Origin: an uncultured Eubacterium sp.
Lineage (GTDB): Bacteria; Bacillota_A; Clostridia; Lachnospirales; Lachnospiraceae
Reading direction: 5' to 3'
DNA length: 5,378 bases
Assembly: GCA_947653505.1 (NCBI GenBank)
Contig: CANTHI010000284.1
Location: forward strand, 1-5,378
The notes below the pieces were generated by a model that was not told where the DNA came from, did not search any database, and worked only from the letters and a program-made list of their open reading frames with translations. Made by a program: the position numbers and the translations under genes. Shown here piece by piece: positions 1 through 5,378 of this stretch. Each line of letters opens with the position of its first letter. The first letter of the stretch is position 1.

Positions 1-102
1 GGAAAAGGAACAGGCAGACAGAGCACCGCCTCCCATCCGGCGTCCGCATAGCCAATACAATACGCAACACTTTTATGTAAATTGCTGCACTTTCACACAG
101 TC

Positions 103-116
103 ATCCTGTTCAGGAT
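103..116. repeat. Short inverted repeat spanning the fruK stop codon
   Basis: atcctgttcaggat has 6-bp arms with a 2-nt centre (effectively a 5-bp stem with a 4-nt loop). It contains the fruK TGA stop. No U run follows on the minus strand, so it is not a convincing terminator. Its core ctgttcag is also the core of the tandem repeat unit at 2111-2170. Confidence 0.4.
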
Positions 117-1021
117 TCTTTCATCTGATCCAGCAATGCCTCAATTTCTTTCCTGCCAGCCAGCCATGCAGTAAACGCTGTAGCGCTGCCGGCTGCTGTT
201 CCAAGCATCAGCGCATGTTCGTAGCTGCCGCTTGTCAGATATCCAGCCAGAAATCCGGCCACCATCGAATCACCGGCTCCGACTGAATTGACAACCGTTC
301 CTTCCGGCGGCAGCATCCTGTATACGTTCTGATGCTCATCCAGCAGAATCGCCCCATCTTTTGCCATTGATACCAGCACATTGCGCGCTCCCATCTCCTG
401 CAGCTTTTTTGCATAGGTAACGATCTGTACATCGTCTGTCAGTGTCACGCCAAACATTTCGCCCAGCTCGTGATTATTCGGTTTAATTAAAAATGGATGA
501 TATTTTAATACTTTCAGCAGCAGCTCTCTGGTTGCATCCACTGCAATCCGCACCCCTTTCTGATACAGCCGCTGCATGATCTGTTCATAGATATCATCCG
601 GCAGTGTATTTGGAATGCTTCCGCTTAGTACAAGCACATCTTCTGATCCCAATGCATCCGTTTTTTCAAACAACTGTCTGATTTTTTCCTGCGCAATCGT
701 TGGTCCCTGTCCGTTGATCTCAAATTCTTTTTCTGCTTTTACCTTAACATTGATGCGGGTCATTCCTTCGTCCAGCGGGATAAAATCCGTATCACAGCCG
801 TATTCCCGCAGCATCTGCTCCATCGCGATACCGGTAAATCCTGCGCGAAATCCGAGCGCGCGGCATGCAAGTCCCAGATTGGAAAGTATAACTGCTACAT
901 TATTGCCTTTTCCACCGGCAAAGACATATTCGGAATCCGTACGATTGACTGCATCATCTTTAAAATCTTTCACCTGCACCACATAATCCAGTGACGGATT
1001 AAACGTAACCGTATAAATCAT
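110..1021 (-). CDS. fruK: 1-phosphofructokinase, PfkB family
   Basis: Cytoplasmic sugar kinase expected to convert fructose 1-phosphate and ATP to fructose 1,6-bisphosphate, the step after PTS uptake of fructose. Of 303 residues, normal for the family (about 300-310). Visible motifs: TVTFNPSLD near residues 4-12 (substrate side), GGKGNNVA at about 36-43 (PfkB signature 1; many relatives have GKGIN), FEINGQGP near 101-108, SGSIP at about 133-137, KPNNHE at about 180-185, and SVGAGDSMVAGF around 246-257 with the catalytic Asp at about 251 (signature 2). The end, GSATAFTAWLAG, is typical of 1-phosphofructokinases. An upstream in-frame ATG at 1036 is unlikely as the start because it overlaps the Shine-Dalgarno sequence; the ATG at 1021 lies 7 nt after GGAGG. 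Last gene of the apparent operon, 29 nt after the oxidoreductase. Tagatose-6-phosphate kinase (LacC) is the close alternative, but the fructose PTS gene in the same operon favours FruK. Confidence 0.9.
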   Translation of the reverse strand: MIYTVTFNPSLDYVVQVKDFKDDAVNRTDSEYVFAGGKGNNVAVILSNLGLACRALGFRAGFTGIAMEQMLREYGCDTDFIPLDEGMTRINVKVKAEKEFEINGQGPTIAQEKIRQLFEKTDALGSEDVLVLSGSIPNTLPDDIYEQIMQRLYQKGVRIAVDATRELLLKVLKYHPFLIKPNNHELGEMFGVTLTDDVQIVTYAKKLQEMGARNVLVSMAKDGAILLDEHQNVYRMLPPEGTVVNSVGAGDSMVAGFLAGYLTSGSYEHALMLGTAAGSATAFTAWLAGRKEIEALLDQMKES

Positions 1022-1028
1022 CTGCTTT

Positions 1029-1034
1029 CCTCCC
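1029..1034 (-). promoter_or_regulatory. Ribosome binding site of fruK (decides start)
   Basis: The minus strand reads GGGAGG, then 7 nt, then ATG at 1021. The upstream ATG at 1036 sits directly on this sequence and has no Shine-Dalgarno of its own, so the shorter start is preferred. Confidence 0.8.
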
Positions 1035-1050
1035 ATTCTCTTCTTTTTTA

Positions 1051-2022
1051 TTACTCAAATGGATAGACGAGTCCCCACTGGCTGCGTACCGCCGTCAGGA
1101 TCTCCATAACATCCCTGACCATTTCCAGATTTTCCATTCCATCCTGCCTGCGTACATACTCCTGCATATCCTGTACCTCATACTGCAGGGCATCTTTTGT
1201 GCTGCCAGACTCTATGACTTCGGTGTGCCCGTCTCCGGTATACGTTATGACTGCTTTGCACGCTCTTGGATAATTATCGATCTCAATATATCCCTTTTCC
1301 CCTGCAATCACACCGCGTTTCGGCTGCTTCGCACGCATGGTCAGCGCGATCACGGCCATCTCTCCATCCGGATTTTTCAATAAAATTCCACTCGTCTCAT
1401 CCACACCTGTCTCAAAATACTCTGCCGTTGTCAGGACAACATTGGGTCTGCTCTTCATAAAATATCTGGCAAATGACGCCGCGTATACTCCAATGTCCAG
1501 CAGCGCCCCGCCCGCCAACTCTTTTGAAAAAAACCGGTTGGTCACATCATATTCCTTACAGCTGCCAAAATTTACCTGTATCATCTTTACCGCGCCGATC
1601 ACACCTTCCTGTATCATCTGTTTCAGCTTTTTGTACAACGGCATATGCAGCAGCGTTGTCCCGTCGCAGATTACAAGACCTTTCTTAGCCGCCACAGACA
1701 TACATTCTTCCAGCTGCCTGCTGTTTACCGTAATGGATTTTTCACAAAAAACGTGCTTTCCGGCCTCCAGCGCCCGCAGGATCCATTCGTAATGGGAATT
1801 ATGCGGCGTCGCAATGTATACAATATCTGTCTTTTCATCCGCAAGCATCTCCTGCGCACTTCCATATGCCTTTTCAACGCCAAACTCCTTCTGATATGCC
1901 TGCGCTTTTTCCAGACTGGTACCGCATACAGCATAAATTCCACCATTTACCGCTTTGAGCGCTTCACCCATTTCATGTGCAATCTGTCCGGTTCCTAAAA
2001 TTCCCCAATTAATTTTCTCCAT
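1051..2022 (-). CDS. Gfo/Idh/MocA-family NAD(P)-dependent oxidoreductase
   Basis: Soluble dehydrogenase of 323 residues, normal for the family (about 320-380). The N-terminal Rossmann domain (about residues 1-120) starts with WGILGTGQIAHEM, a GxGxxA/G-type dinucleotide-binding loop. VYIATPHNSHYE follows at about 69-80, then CEKSITV at about 93-99, with Lys at about 95 in the place of the family EKP lysine. The C-terminal alpha/beta domain carries AGGALLDIGVY at about 160-170, the conserved GGxLxDxGxY segment that contributes to the active site. The Ser after EK, instead of the usual Pro, recalls dihydrodiol dehydrogenase-like members. Family members oxidise or reduce many sugars and polyols, so the substrate cannot be named. 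It lies between the RpiA homologue and fruK, which suggests a sugar or sugar-phosphate substrate. The start is the ATG at 2022; a GTG at 2031 overlaps the Shine-Dalgarno. No signal peptide is seen. Confidence 0.9.
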   Translation of the reverse strand: MEKINWGILGTGQIAHEMGEALKAVNGGIYAVCGTSLEKAQAYQKEFGVEKAYGSAQEMLADEKTDIVYIATPHNSHYEWILRALEAGKHVFCEKSITVNSRQLEECMSVAAKKGLVICDGTTLLHMPLYKKLKQMIQEGVIGAVKMIQVNFGSCKEYDVTNRFFSKELAGGALLDIGVYAASFARYFMKSRPNVVLTTAEYFETGVDETSGILLKNPDGEMAVIALTMRAKQPKRGVIAGEKGYIEIDNYPRACKAVITYTGDGHTEVIESGSTKDALQYEVQDMQEYVRRQDGMENLEMVRDVMEILTAVRSQWGLVYPFE

Positions 2023-2027
2023 ATCTT

Positions 2028-2034
2028 CCACCTC
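2028..2034 (-). promoter_or_regulatory. Ribosome binding site of the oxidoreductase gene (decides start)
   Basis: The minus strand reads GAGGTGG, 5 nt before the ATG at 2022. The alternative GTG at 2031 is inside this motif, so translation most likely starts at the ATG. The motif directly follows the last degenerate unit of the tandem repeat array. Confidence 0.75.
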
Positions 2035-2036
2035 TC

Positions 2037-2170
2037 TTTCTGATCAGTTTCATTTATCTGTGCATTTCTATTCATCTGTACAGCTTCATTCATCTGCACA
2101 GCTTCATCCTCATCTGTTCAGTTTCATCCTCATCTGTTCAGTTTCATCCTCATCTGTTCAGTTTTATCCA
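2037..2170. repeat. Tandem array of 18-20 bp units at the rpiA/oxidoreductase junction
   Basis: Seven head-to-tail units on the plus strand. Four are 20 bp: 2151-2170 (catctgttcagttttatcca), 2131-2150 and 2111-2130 (identical, catctgttcagtttcatcct), and 2091-2110 (catctgcacagcttcatcct). Three are 18 bp and increasingly diverged: 2073-2090 (catctgtacagcttcatt), 2055-2072 and 2037-2054. The best-conserved units lie at the rpiA end and similarity decays toward the oxidoreductase gene. The array supplies the last 13 or so codons and the TGA stop of rpiA and fills the gap up to the next Shine-Dalgarno. On the coding strand the unit reads AGGATGAAACTGAACAGATG. It has TGA at unit positions 5, 11 and 19, and because 20 is not a multiple of 3, a ribosome entering in any frame meets a stop within two units. 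Function unknown. Confidence 0.9.
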
Positions 2171-2840
2171 TCTGGCTGGTCTGTCTGGATTTCACCACGA
2201 TCCCGTCTGCTTTTGCAATCACCGCTTTTGTCGCGATCTGATAAAACAGCGAATGTCCTGCGATTCCCATGATCCGGTCTAATTGTTCTGACAGTTTTCC
2301 GGCCTCGGTCACTTGCGCAAATGAGGCTTCCAGCAGATAATTTCCATCATCGCTGACCAGCATGCCTGCCTTGCCGTCCGAACGGCGCCAGACGGCCTGC
2401 GCGCCCATCTGTTCCAGACATTTTACCACATAGCTGGCCGCAGGCCGGAGGACTTCTATCGTTACCGGATGGGTAAAGGACAGCTTATTTTTCCATTTTC
2501 CTTCATCTGCCAGCAGTACGTACTCTTTTGCCATCAGGGCTGTGATTTTTTCCCTTGTATGAATCCCTCCGCAGCTTTTGAGCGCGTTCAGTTCGTCGTC
2601 CAGTTCGTCGCAGCCGTCAAATGCCAGATCAATGGTATCTGTCATTTCCAGCGGCAGAACCGGAATCTGATATCTGATACAAAGCCGGAGCGTATCCTGA
2701 GACGGTGTCACTGCCTGTATTTTTTTCTTTCCGTTTGCAATCTCCTGAATCAGGAGCGCGACTGTAGAGCCGCCTCCCAATCCAACGATCATGCCATCTT
2801 CTATCATTTCAAATGCTTTCTGCGCACATTTCTGTTTCAT
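2130..2840 (-). CDS. rpiA: Ribose-5-phosphate isomerase A family protein
   Basis: RpiA homologue of 236 residues; the family is usually about 220-230. RpiA interconverts ribose 5-phosphate and ribulose 5-phosphate in the cytoplasm. Seen in order: IVGLGGGSTV (about 18-27; the E. coli equivalent is VGTGST, phosphate side), FDGCDELDDEL (about 74-84; the two Asp match E. coli Asp81 and Asp84), LKSCGGIHTREK (about 87-98; Lys matches Lys94 and the Glu of TREK matches the general base Glu103), LLADEGK (about 109-115; Lys matches Lys121), and a C-terminal half ending ADGIVVKSR at about 219. The catalytic residues are therefore present, but GTGST is GGGST and KGGG is KSCGG, so substrate preference may differ. 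The last 17 residues extend beyond the usual family end, and about 13 of them are encoded by the tandem repeat array. The ATG at 2840 was chosen because GGAG lies 6 nt upstream; the GTG at 2852 overlaps that motif. Second gene of the operon, 73 nt after fruA. Confidence 0.85.
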   Translation of the reverse strand: MKQKCAQKAFEMIEDGMIVGLGGGSTVALLIQEIANGKKKIQAVTPSQDTLRLCIRYQIPVLPLEMTDTIDLAFDGCDELDDELNALKSCGGIHTREKITALMAKEYVLLADEGKWKNKLSFTHPVTIEVLRPAASYVVKCLEQMGAQAVWRRSDGKAGMLVSDDGNYLLEASFAQVTEAGKLSEQLDRIMGIAGHSLFYQIATKAVIAKADGIVVKSRQTSQMDKTEQMRMKLNR

Positions 2841-2846
2841 GCCATT

Positions 2847-2850
2847 CTCC
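2847..2850 (-). promoter_or_regulatory. Ribosome binding site of rpiA (decides start)
   Basis: The minus strand reads GTGGAGA with the GGAG core 6 nt before the ATG at 2840. The competing GTG at 2852 is part of this motif and lacks its own Shine-Dalgarno. Confidence 0.65.
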
Positions 2851-2865
2851 ACTTATTTTCAACGC

Positions 2866-2883
2866 CAAAGCCTCCCGGCTCTG
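2866..2883 (-). other. Hairpin in the fruA-rpiA gap
   Basis: On the minus strand CAGAGCC, loop GGGA, GGCTTTG forms a 7-bp stem with one G-U pair. It is followed by GCGTTGAAAAT rather than a U run, so it does not look like an intrinsic terminator for the operon. It could protect the 3' end of fruA mRNA or mark a processing point, or be fortuitous. Confidence 0.35.
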
Positions 2884-2913
2884 TCTTTTTCTCTATAAAC
2901 TCCTGACCGCCTT

Positions 2914-4836
2914 CTACTCCTGCTTCAGCGGTTTTTTCAATACTGCCAGAATCAGGCATCCTGCCACCGACCCGATCAGAATTGCCAGTGCATACATCAG
3001 AGGATTTCCGATCGTCGGCAGGACGAAAATACCTCCATGCGGCGCACGCAGCGTACAGCCAAACAGCATGGACAGCCCGCCGGCTGCCGCTGATCCTGCC
3101 ACGCAGGATGGGATGACGCGAAGCGGATCATTTGCCGCAAACGGAATCGCGCCTTCCGAGATAAAGGACAGTCCCAGCAGATAATTTACCATACCCGACT
3201 CCCGCTCTTTTTGTGTAAAGCGGTTTTTGAAAAATGTCGTGCACAGCGCGATGACCAGTGGCGGCACCATACCGCCTGCCATAACAGCGGCCATAATTTC
3301 AAAGTTTCCTTCTGCCAGCTGGGAGGTTCCAAATACATACGCGGTTTTGTTTACCGGACCTCCCATATCTACAGATTCCATACCAGCCACAACCATCCCA
3401 AGCAGTACCCTGCTCGTTCCGCTCATACTGTTTAAGACTCCTGTCAGTCCGTCGTTGATTATCCCCATCAGCGGATTGATCAGCGTTGTTACAACAGAGC
3501 CGGTCAGAATGCCAAATACCGGATAAATAATCATCGGCCGGATGCTGTTTAACGACTGCGGCAGTCTGGACGTCAGCTTTTTAAGCAAAAGCACCAGATA
3601 GCCTGCCGCAAATCCCGCAAACAGCGCTCCCAGAAATCCAGCATTCACATCTCCGCCTGCCGGATTCGCAAAGGTAGAACCACTCTTCGCAACAAGCCCT
3701 GCGACAAAGCCGACAGCCAGGCCAGGACGGTCTGCGATGCTCATCGCGATATAGCCAGCCAGTACCGGAAGCATCATGCCAAACGAAAATTCACCAACTG
3801 TTTTCAGATAAGCCGCAACCGGCGTATTTTTACCAAAATTCGCAGGATCAATACTGTAATCATCCAGCAAAAATGCCAGTGCGATTAAAATACCGCCGCC
3901 AATGACAAACGGAAGCATATGCGATACCCCGTTCATCAGATTTTTATAAATACGCCGCCCGATGCTTTCCGATTCCGACGAATCATCCGCCGTCTGCGCC
4001 GCGCCTGTATGGTGATATACCGGAACATTTCCGCTGACAGCCTGCTGAATCAGCTCTTCAGCTTTATGAATCCCGTCCGCCACCTTTGTAATCAGCACCG
4101 GCCTGCCATCAAATCTGGCCAGATCGACCTTTTTATCTGCCGCAATAATAATACACTCCGCATTTGCTATGTCTTCAGCTGTCAGTACATTTTTCGCTCC
4201 ATCCGCGCCCTGTGTCTCGACTTTAACCGGAATCCCCAGCTCTTTGCCTTTCATATCCAGACTTTCCGCGGCCATAAATGTATGGGCAATGCCTGTCGGA
4301 CACGCCGTAATCGCCAGCACGCGAAAACTCCCCTTAGACGCTTCTGCCTCCTGCGCTTTTTTCGCGTTCTTTCCATCCAGCTCATCTTCTTTTTCATCAA
4401 TCAGATGCATAAACTGTTCCGCTGTTTTTGCTTTTACGAGCGATTCTTTAAACTCTGTATCCATCAGAATCGTTGACAGTCTGGCAAGCGCTTCCAGATG
4501 TACATTCGCCCCCGTATCCGGCGCAGCGATCATAAAAATCAGATCCGCAGGTTCATCGTCCAGCGACTCATAATCCACCCCGTCTTTTACTACCACAGCC
4601 GCAAGCCCCGCACGTTTTACCGCCGCACATTTGGAATGCGGGATTGCAATCCCTTCTCCGATTCCGGTCGTCCCTTCTGCTTCTCTTGCCAAAACACCCT
4701 GTTTGTACGCTTCCCTGTCGTTCAGGTTGCCAGATTTTTCCATCAGGCGTGTCATATAATCAATCACTTCTGCTTTGGAAGCAGCAGATGCGTTGACATC
4801 AATCGCCTGCAGACTGAGTAATTCTGTAATTCTCAT
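2914..4836 (-). CDS. fruA: PTS fructose-family transporter, fused IIA-IIB-IIC
   Basis: Inner-membrane permease of 640 residues that takes phosphate from HPr and imports its sugar as a phosphate ester, for the fructose family typically fructose to fructose 1-phosphate. Domain order is A-B-C. IIA covers about residues 1-145: GTTGIGEGIAIPHSK places the phosphorylated His at about 67. A charged linker follows (about 148-168). IIB covers about 172-270: ITACPTGIAHTFMA gives the phosphorylated Cys at about 179. After a second polar linker (YHHTGAAQTADDSSES), IIC covers about 296-640, with roughly 8-10 hydrophobic segments and the family motifs ADRPGLAVGF, MGGPVNKTAYVFG, SEGAIPFAANDP and APHGGIFVLP. 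Length and order are normal for IIABC fusions. The start at 4836 follows AAGGAGG by 8 nt; an ATG at 4854 lies upstream of that motif. First gene of the operon. Related IIABC proteins carry other substrates (for example mannosylglycerate), so fructose is likely but not proven. Confidence 0.93.
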   Translation of the reverse strand: MRITELLSLQAIDVNASAASKAEVIDYMTRLMEKSGNLNDREAYKQGVLAREAEGTTGIGEGIAIPHSKCAAVKRAGLAAVVVKDGVDYESLDDEPADLIFMIAAPDTGANVHLEALARLSTILMDTEFKESLVKAKTAEQFMHLIDEKEDELDGKNAKKAQEAEASKGSFRVLAITACPTGIAHTFMAAESLDMKGKELGIPVKVETQGADGAKNVLTAEDIANAECIIIAADKKVDLARFDGRPVLITKVADGIHKAEELIQQAVSGNVPVYHHTGAAQTADDSSESESIGRRIYKNLMNGVSHMLPFVIGGGILIALAFLLDDYSIDPANFGKNTPVAAYLKTVGEFSFGMMLPVLAGYIAMSIADRPGLAVGFVAGLVAKSGSTFANPAGGDVNAGFLGALFAGFAAGYLVLLLKKLTSRLPQSLNSIRPMIIYPVFGILTGSVVTTLINPLMGIINDGLTGVLNSMSGTSRVLLGMVVAGMESVDMGGPVNKTAYVFGTSQLAEGNFEIMAAVMAGGMVPPLVIALCTTFFKNRFTQKERESGMVNYLLGLSFISEGAIPFAANDPLRVIPSCVAGSAAAGGLSMLFGCTLRAPHGGIFVLPTIGNPLMYALAILIGSVAGCLILAVLKKPLKQE

Positions 4837-4844
4837 TCCTGTAT

Positions 4845-4851
4845 CCTCCTT
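4845..4851 (-). promoter_or_regulatory. Ribosome binding site of fruA (decides start)
   Basis: The minus strand reads AAGGAGG, 8 nt before the ATG at 4836. It is the strongest Shine-Dalgarno in the window and places the start after, not at, the in-frame ATG at 4854. Confidence 0.85.
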
Positions 4852-4876
4852 CATACATTATTTTTTATTCTGTGTC

Positions 4877-4890
4877 CTGAAATATTCCAG
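4877..4890. promoter_or_regulatory. Imperfect palindrome upstream of fruA, possible operator
   Basis: ctgaaatattccag matches its own reverse complement at 12 of 14 positions around a central AATATT. It sits about 40 nt upstream of the fruA start codon, a usual place for a repressor site. No regulator gene, convincing -35/-10 pair or catabolite-responsive element is visible in the 68-nt gap, so this is only a candidate. Confidence 0.25.
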
Positions 4891-4904
4891 ACTTTGAAAA
4901 TTTG

Positions 4905-5378
4905 TCACGTTGCGTAAGTACTGGTTGTTTTTGTTTGCTCTCTTGTAATATTTGTTTGCCCTTGTTCATTTTGCTGTCCTTGCAGTTGTGTCTGGTATCC
5001 TGCCATATTTTCTGCTTTTCTGGTATATATTTTTTCTGTTTCTTGATGTCCTCTTCCTCTGCCTTGACCACTGTTCATACCTTGACCACTGCCTTGCCCT
5101 TGTCCGCCTTGACCGCTACCACTTTGTTCTCCTTCTCCTTGTCCCTGCCCTTGTCCATCTCCTTGTTGTCCTGATTGCCCTGACTGTTCTGTTTTAGAAG
5201 AAGTGTTTTCAGCTAATGCCTGATTTAGATTTTCCATATTTTGTACCAAATCAGTATTTTCACTTGACAATGATGCTAATTTTCCTTTTAATGCTTGTCC
5301 TTGTGTAATTGCTTGTGCCATATTTCCGCTAGAAAGTTGCTGCGACAAATTTTTAAGCAGTTCTGCTAATTCTTCATC
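4905..5378 (-). CDS. Gly/Gln-rich low-complexity protein, 3' part only
   Basis: Not recognised. The frame is open to the window edge, so the start lies outside; 157 C-terminal residues are visible. The TTG at 5348 is an internal Leu codon, because the frame continues upstream as DEELAELLKNLSQQL. About residues 1-60 look helical and polar, without Cys. About 65-110 form a Gly/Gln/Ser-rich stretch with GQGQGQGEG and GQGRGRG runs, probably disordered. The last 45 or so residues contain ETEKIYTRKAENMAGYQTQL and end TSTYAT. No membrane segment is visible in this part. Glutamine is mostly CAA and the RGR arginines are AGA, whereas fruA prefers CAG, and the flanking non-repetitive parts are AT-richer than the sugar genes. 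It ends 68 nt before fruA in the same direction with no evident terminator, so joint transcription is possible but a functional link is not shown. Confidence 0.75.
   Translation of the reverse strand, partial: DEELAELLKNLSQQLSSGNMAQAITQGQALKGKLASLSSENTDLVQNMENLNQALAENTSSKTEQSGQSGQQGDGQGQGQGEGEQSGSGQGGQGQGSGQGMNSGQGRGRGHQETEKIYTRKAENMAGYQTQLQGQQNEQGQTNITREQTKTTSTYAT

Noticed and set aside
1..109. Open frame on the minus strand from ATG at 49 or 36 to the window edge, as a further operon gene
   Set aside because: Neither ATG has a Shine-Dalgarno sequence, and only 12-16 codons are visible (MRTPDG... or MGGGALSAC...). No clear promoter or terminator could be supported in this stretch either.
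2037..2170. CRISPR-like array
   Set aside because: The units are directly adjacent with no spacers, and unit length is only 18-20 bp.
2866..2890. Hairpin followed by tctttttctc on the plus strand, as an intrinsic terminator
   Set aside because: No plus-strand gene exists here to be terminated, and the plus-strand stem has an A-C mismatch. On the operon strand there is no U run after the stem.
3919..4476. Long plus-strand open frames opposite fruA, and similar ones opposite the other genes
   Set aside because: They are antisense shadows of well-supported minus-strand genes, with compositions rich in Arg, Ser and Phe and no recognisable motif.
4865..5071. A 68-codon minus-strand frame (MVKAEEEDIKK...) as a separate small gene
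   Set aside because: It lies inside the Gly/Gln-rich gene in another frame, has a Lys/Gln-rich content explained by that shift, and has no convincing ribosome binding site.

Overview
The window carries a one-directional run of genes on the minus strand, from a Gram-positive anaerobe that is most likely a gut-type Clostridia (Lachnospiraceae-like). That placement is inferred from strong AGGAGG-type ribosome binding sites, moderate GC content, and the type of FruK and fused fructose PTS protein. No taxonomic marker is present.

In transcription order (right to left) the layout is as follows. (1) 5378-4905: the 3' part of a Gly/Gln/Ser-rich, low-complexity protein of unknown function, cut by the window edge. 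Its codon use is visibly different from the genes after it. (2) 4904-4837: a short AT-rich gap with a near-perfect 14-bp palindrome ahead of fruA. (3) 4836-2914: fruA, a complete fused IIA-IIB-IIC fructose-family PTS permease. (4) 2840-2130: an RpiA-family sugar-phosphate isomerase. (5) A 134-bp tandem repeat array (2037-2170) that forms the last codons and stop of rpiA and fills the gap up to the next gene. (6) 2022-1051: a Gfo/Idh/MocA-family NAD(P)-dependent oxidoreductase. (7) 1021-110: fruK, 1-phosphofructokinase. (8) 109-1: no gene that can be supported.

The four sugar genes are closely spaced (73, 107 and 28 nt apart), point the same way and have no clear intrinsic terminator between them, so they are probably one operon. 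FruA would import and phosphorylate a ketose, in the simplest case fructose to fructose 1-phosphate. FruK would make the 1,6-bisphosphate for glycolysis. The RpiA-like isomerase and the oxidoreductase are not needed for plain fructose use, so the operon may also handle a pentose or a modified sugar, or link fructose uptake to the pentose phosphate pathway. Four of the listed upstream starts (GTG at 2852 and 2031, ATG at 4854 and 1036) overlap or precede the Shine-Dalgarno sequence, so shorter starts were chosen here.

The most unusual items are the repeat array at the rpiA/oxidoreductase junction, the gene combination itself, the altered active-site glycines of the RpiA homologue, and the compositionally different upstream gene. 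I saw no mobile element, CRISPR array, RNA gene or defence system.
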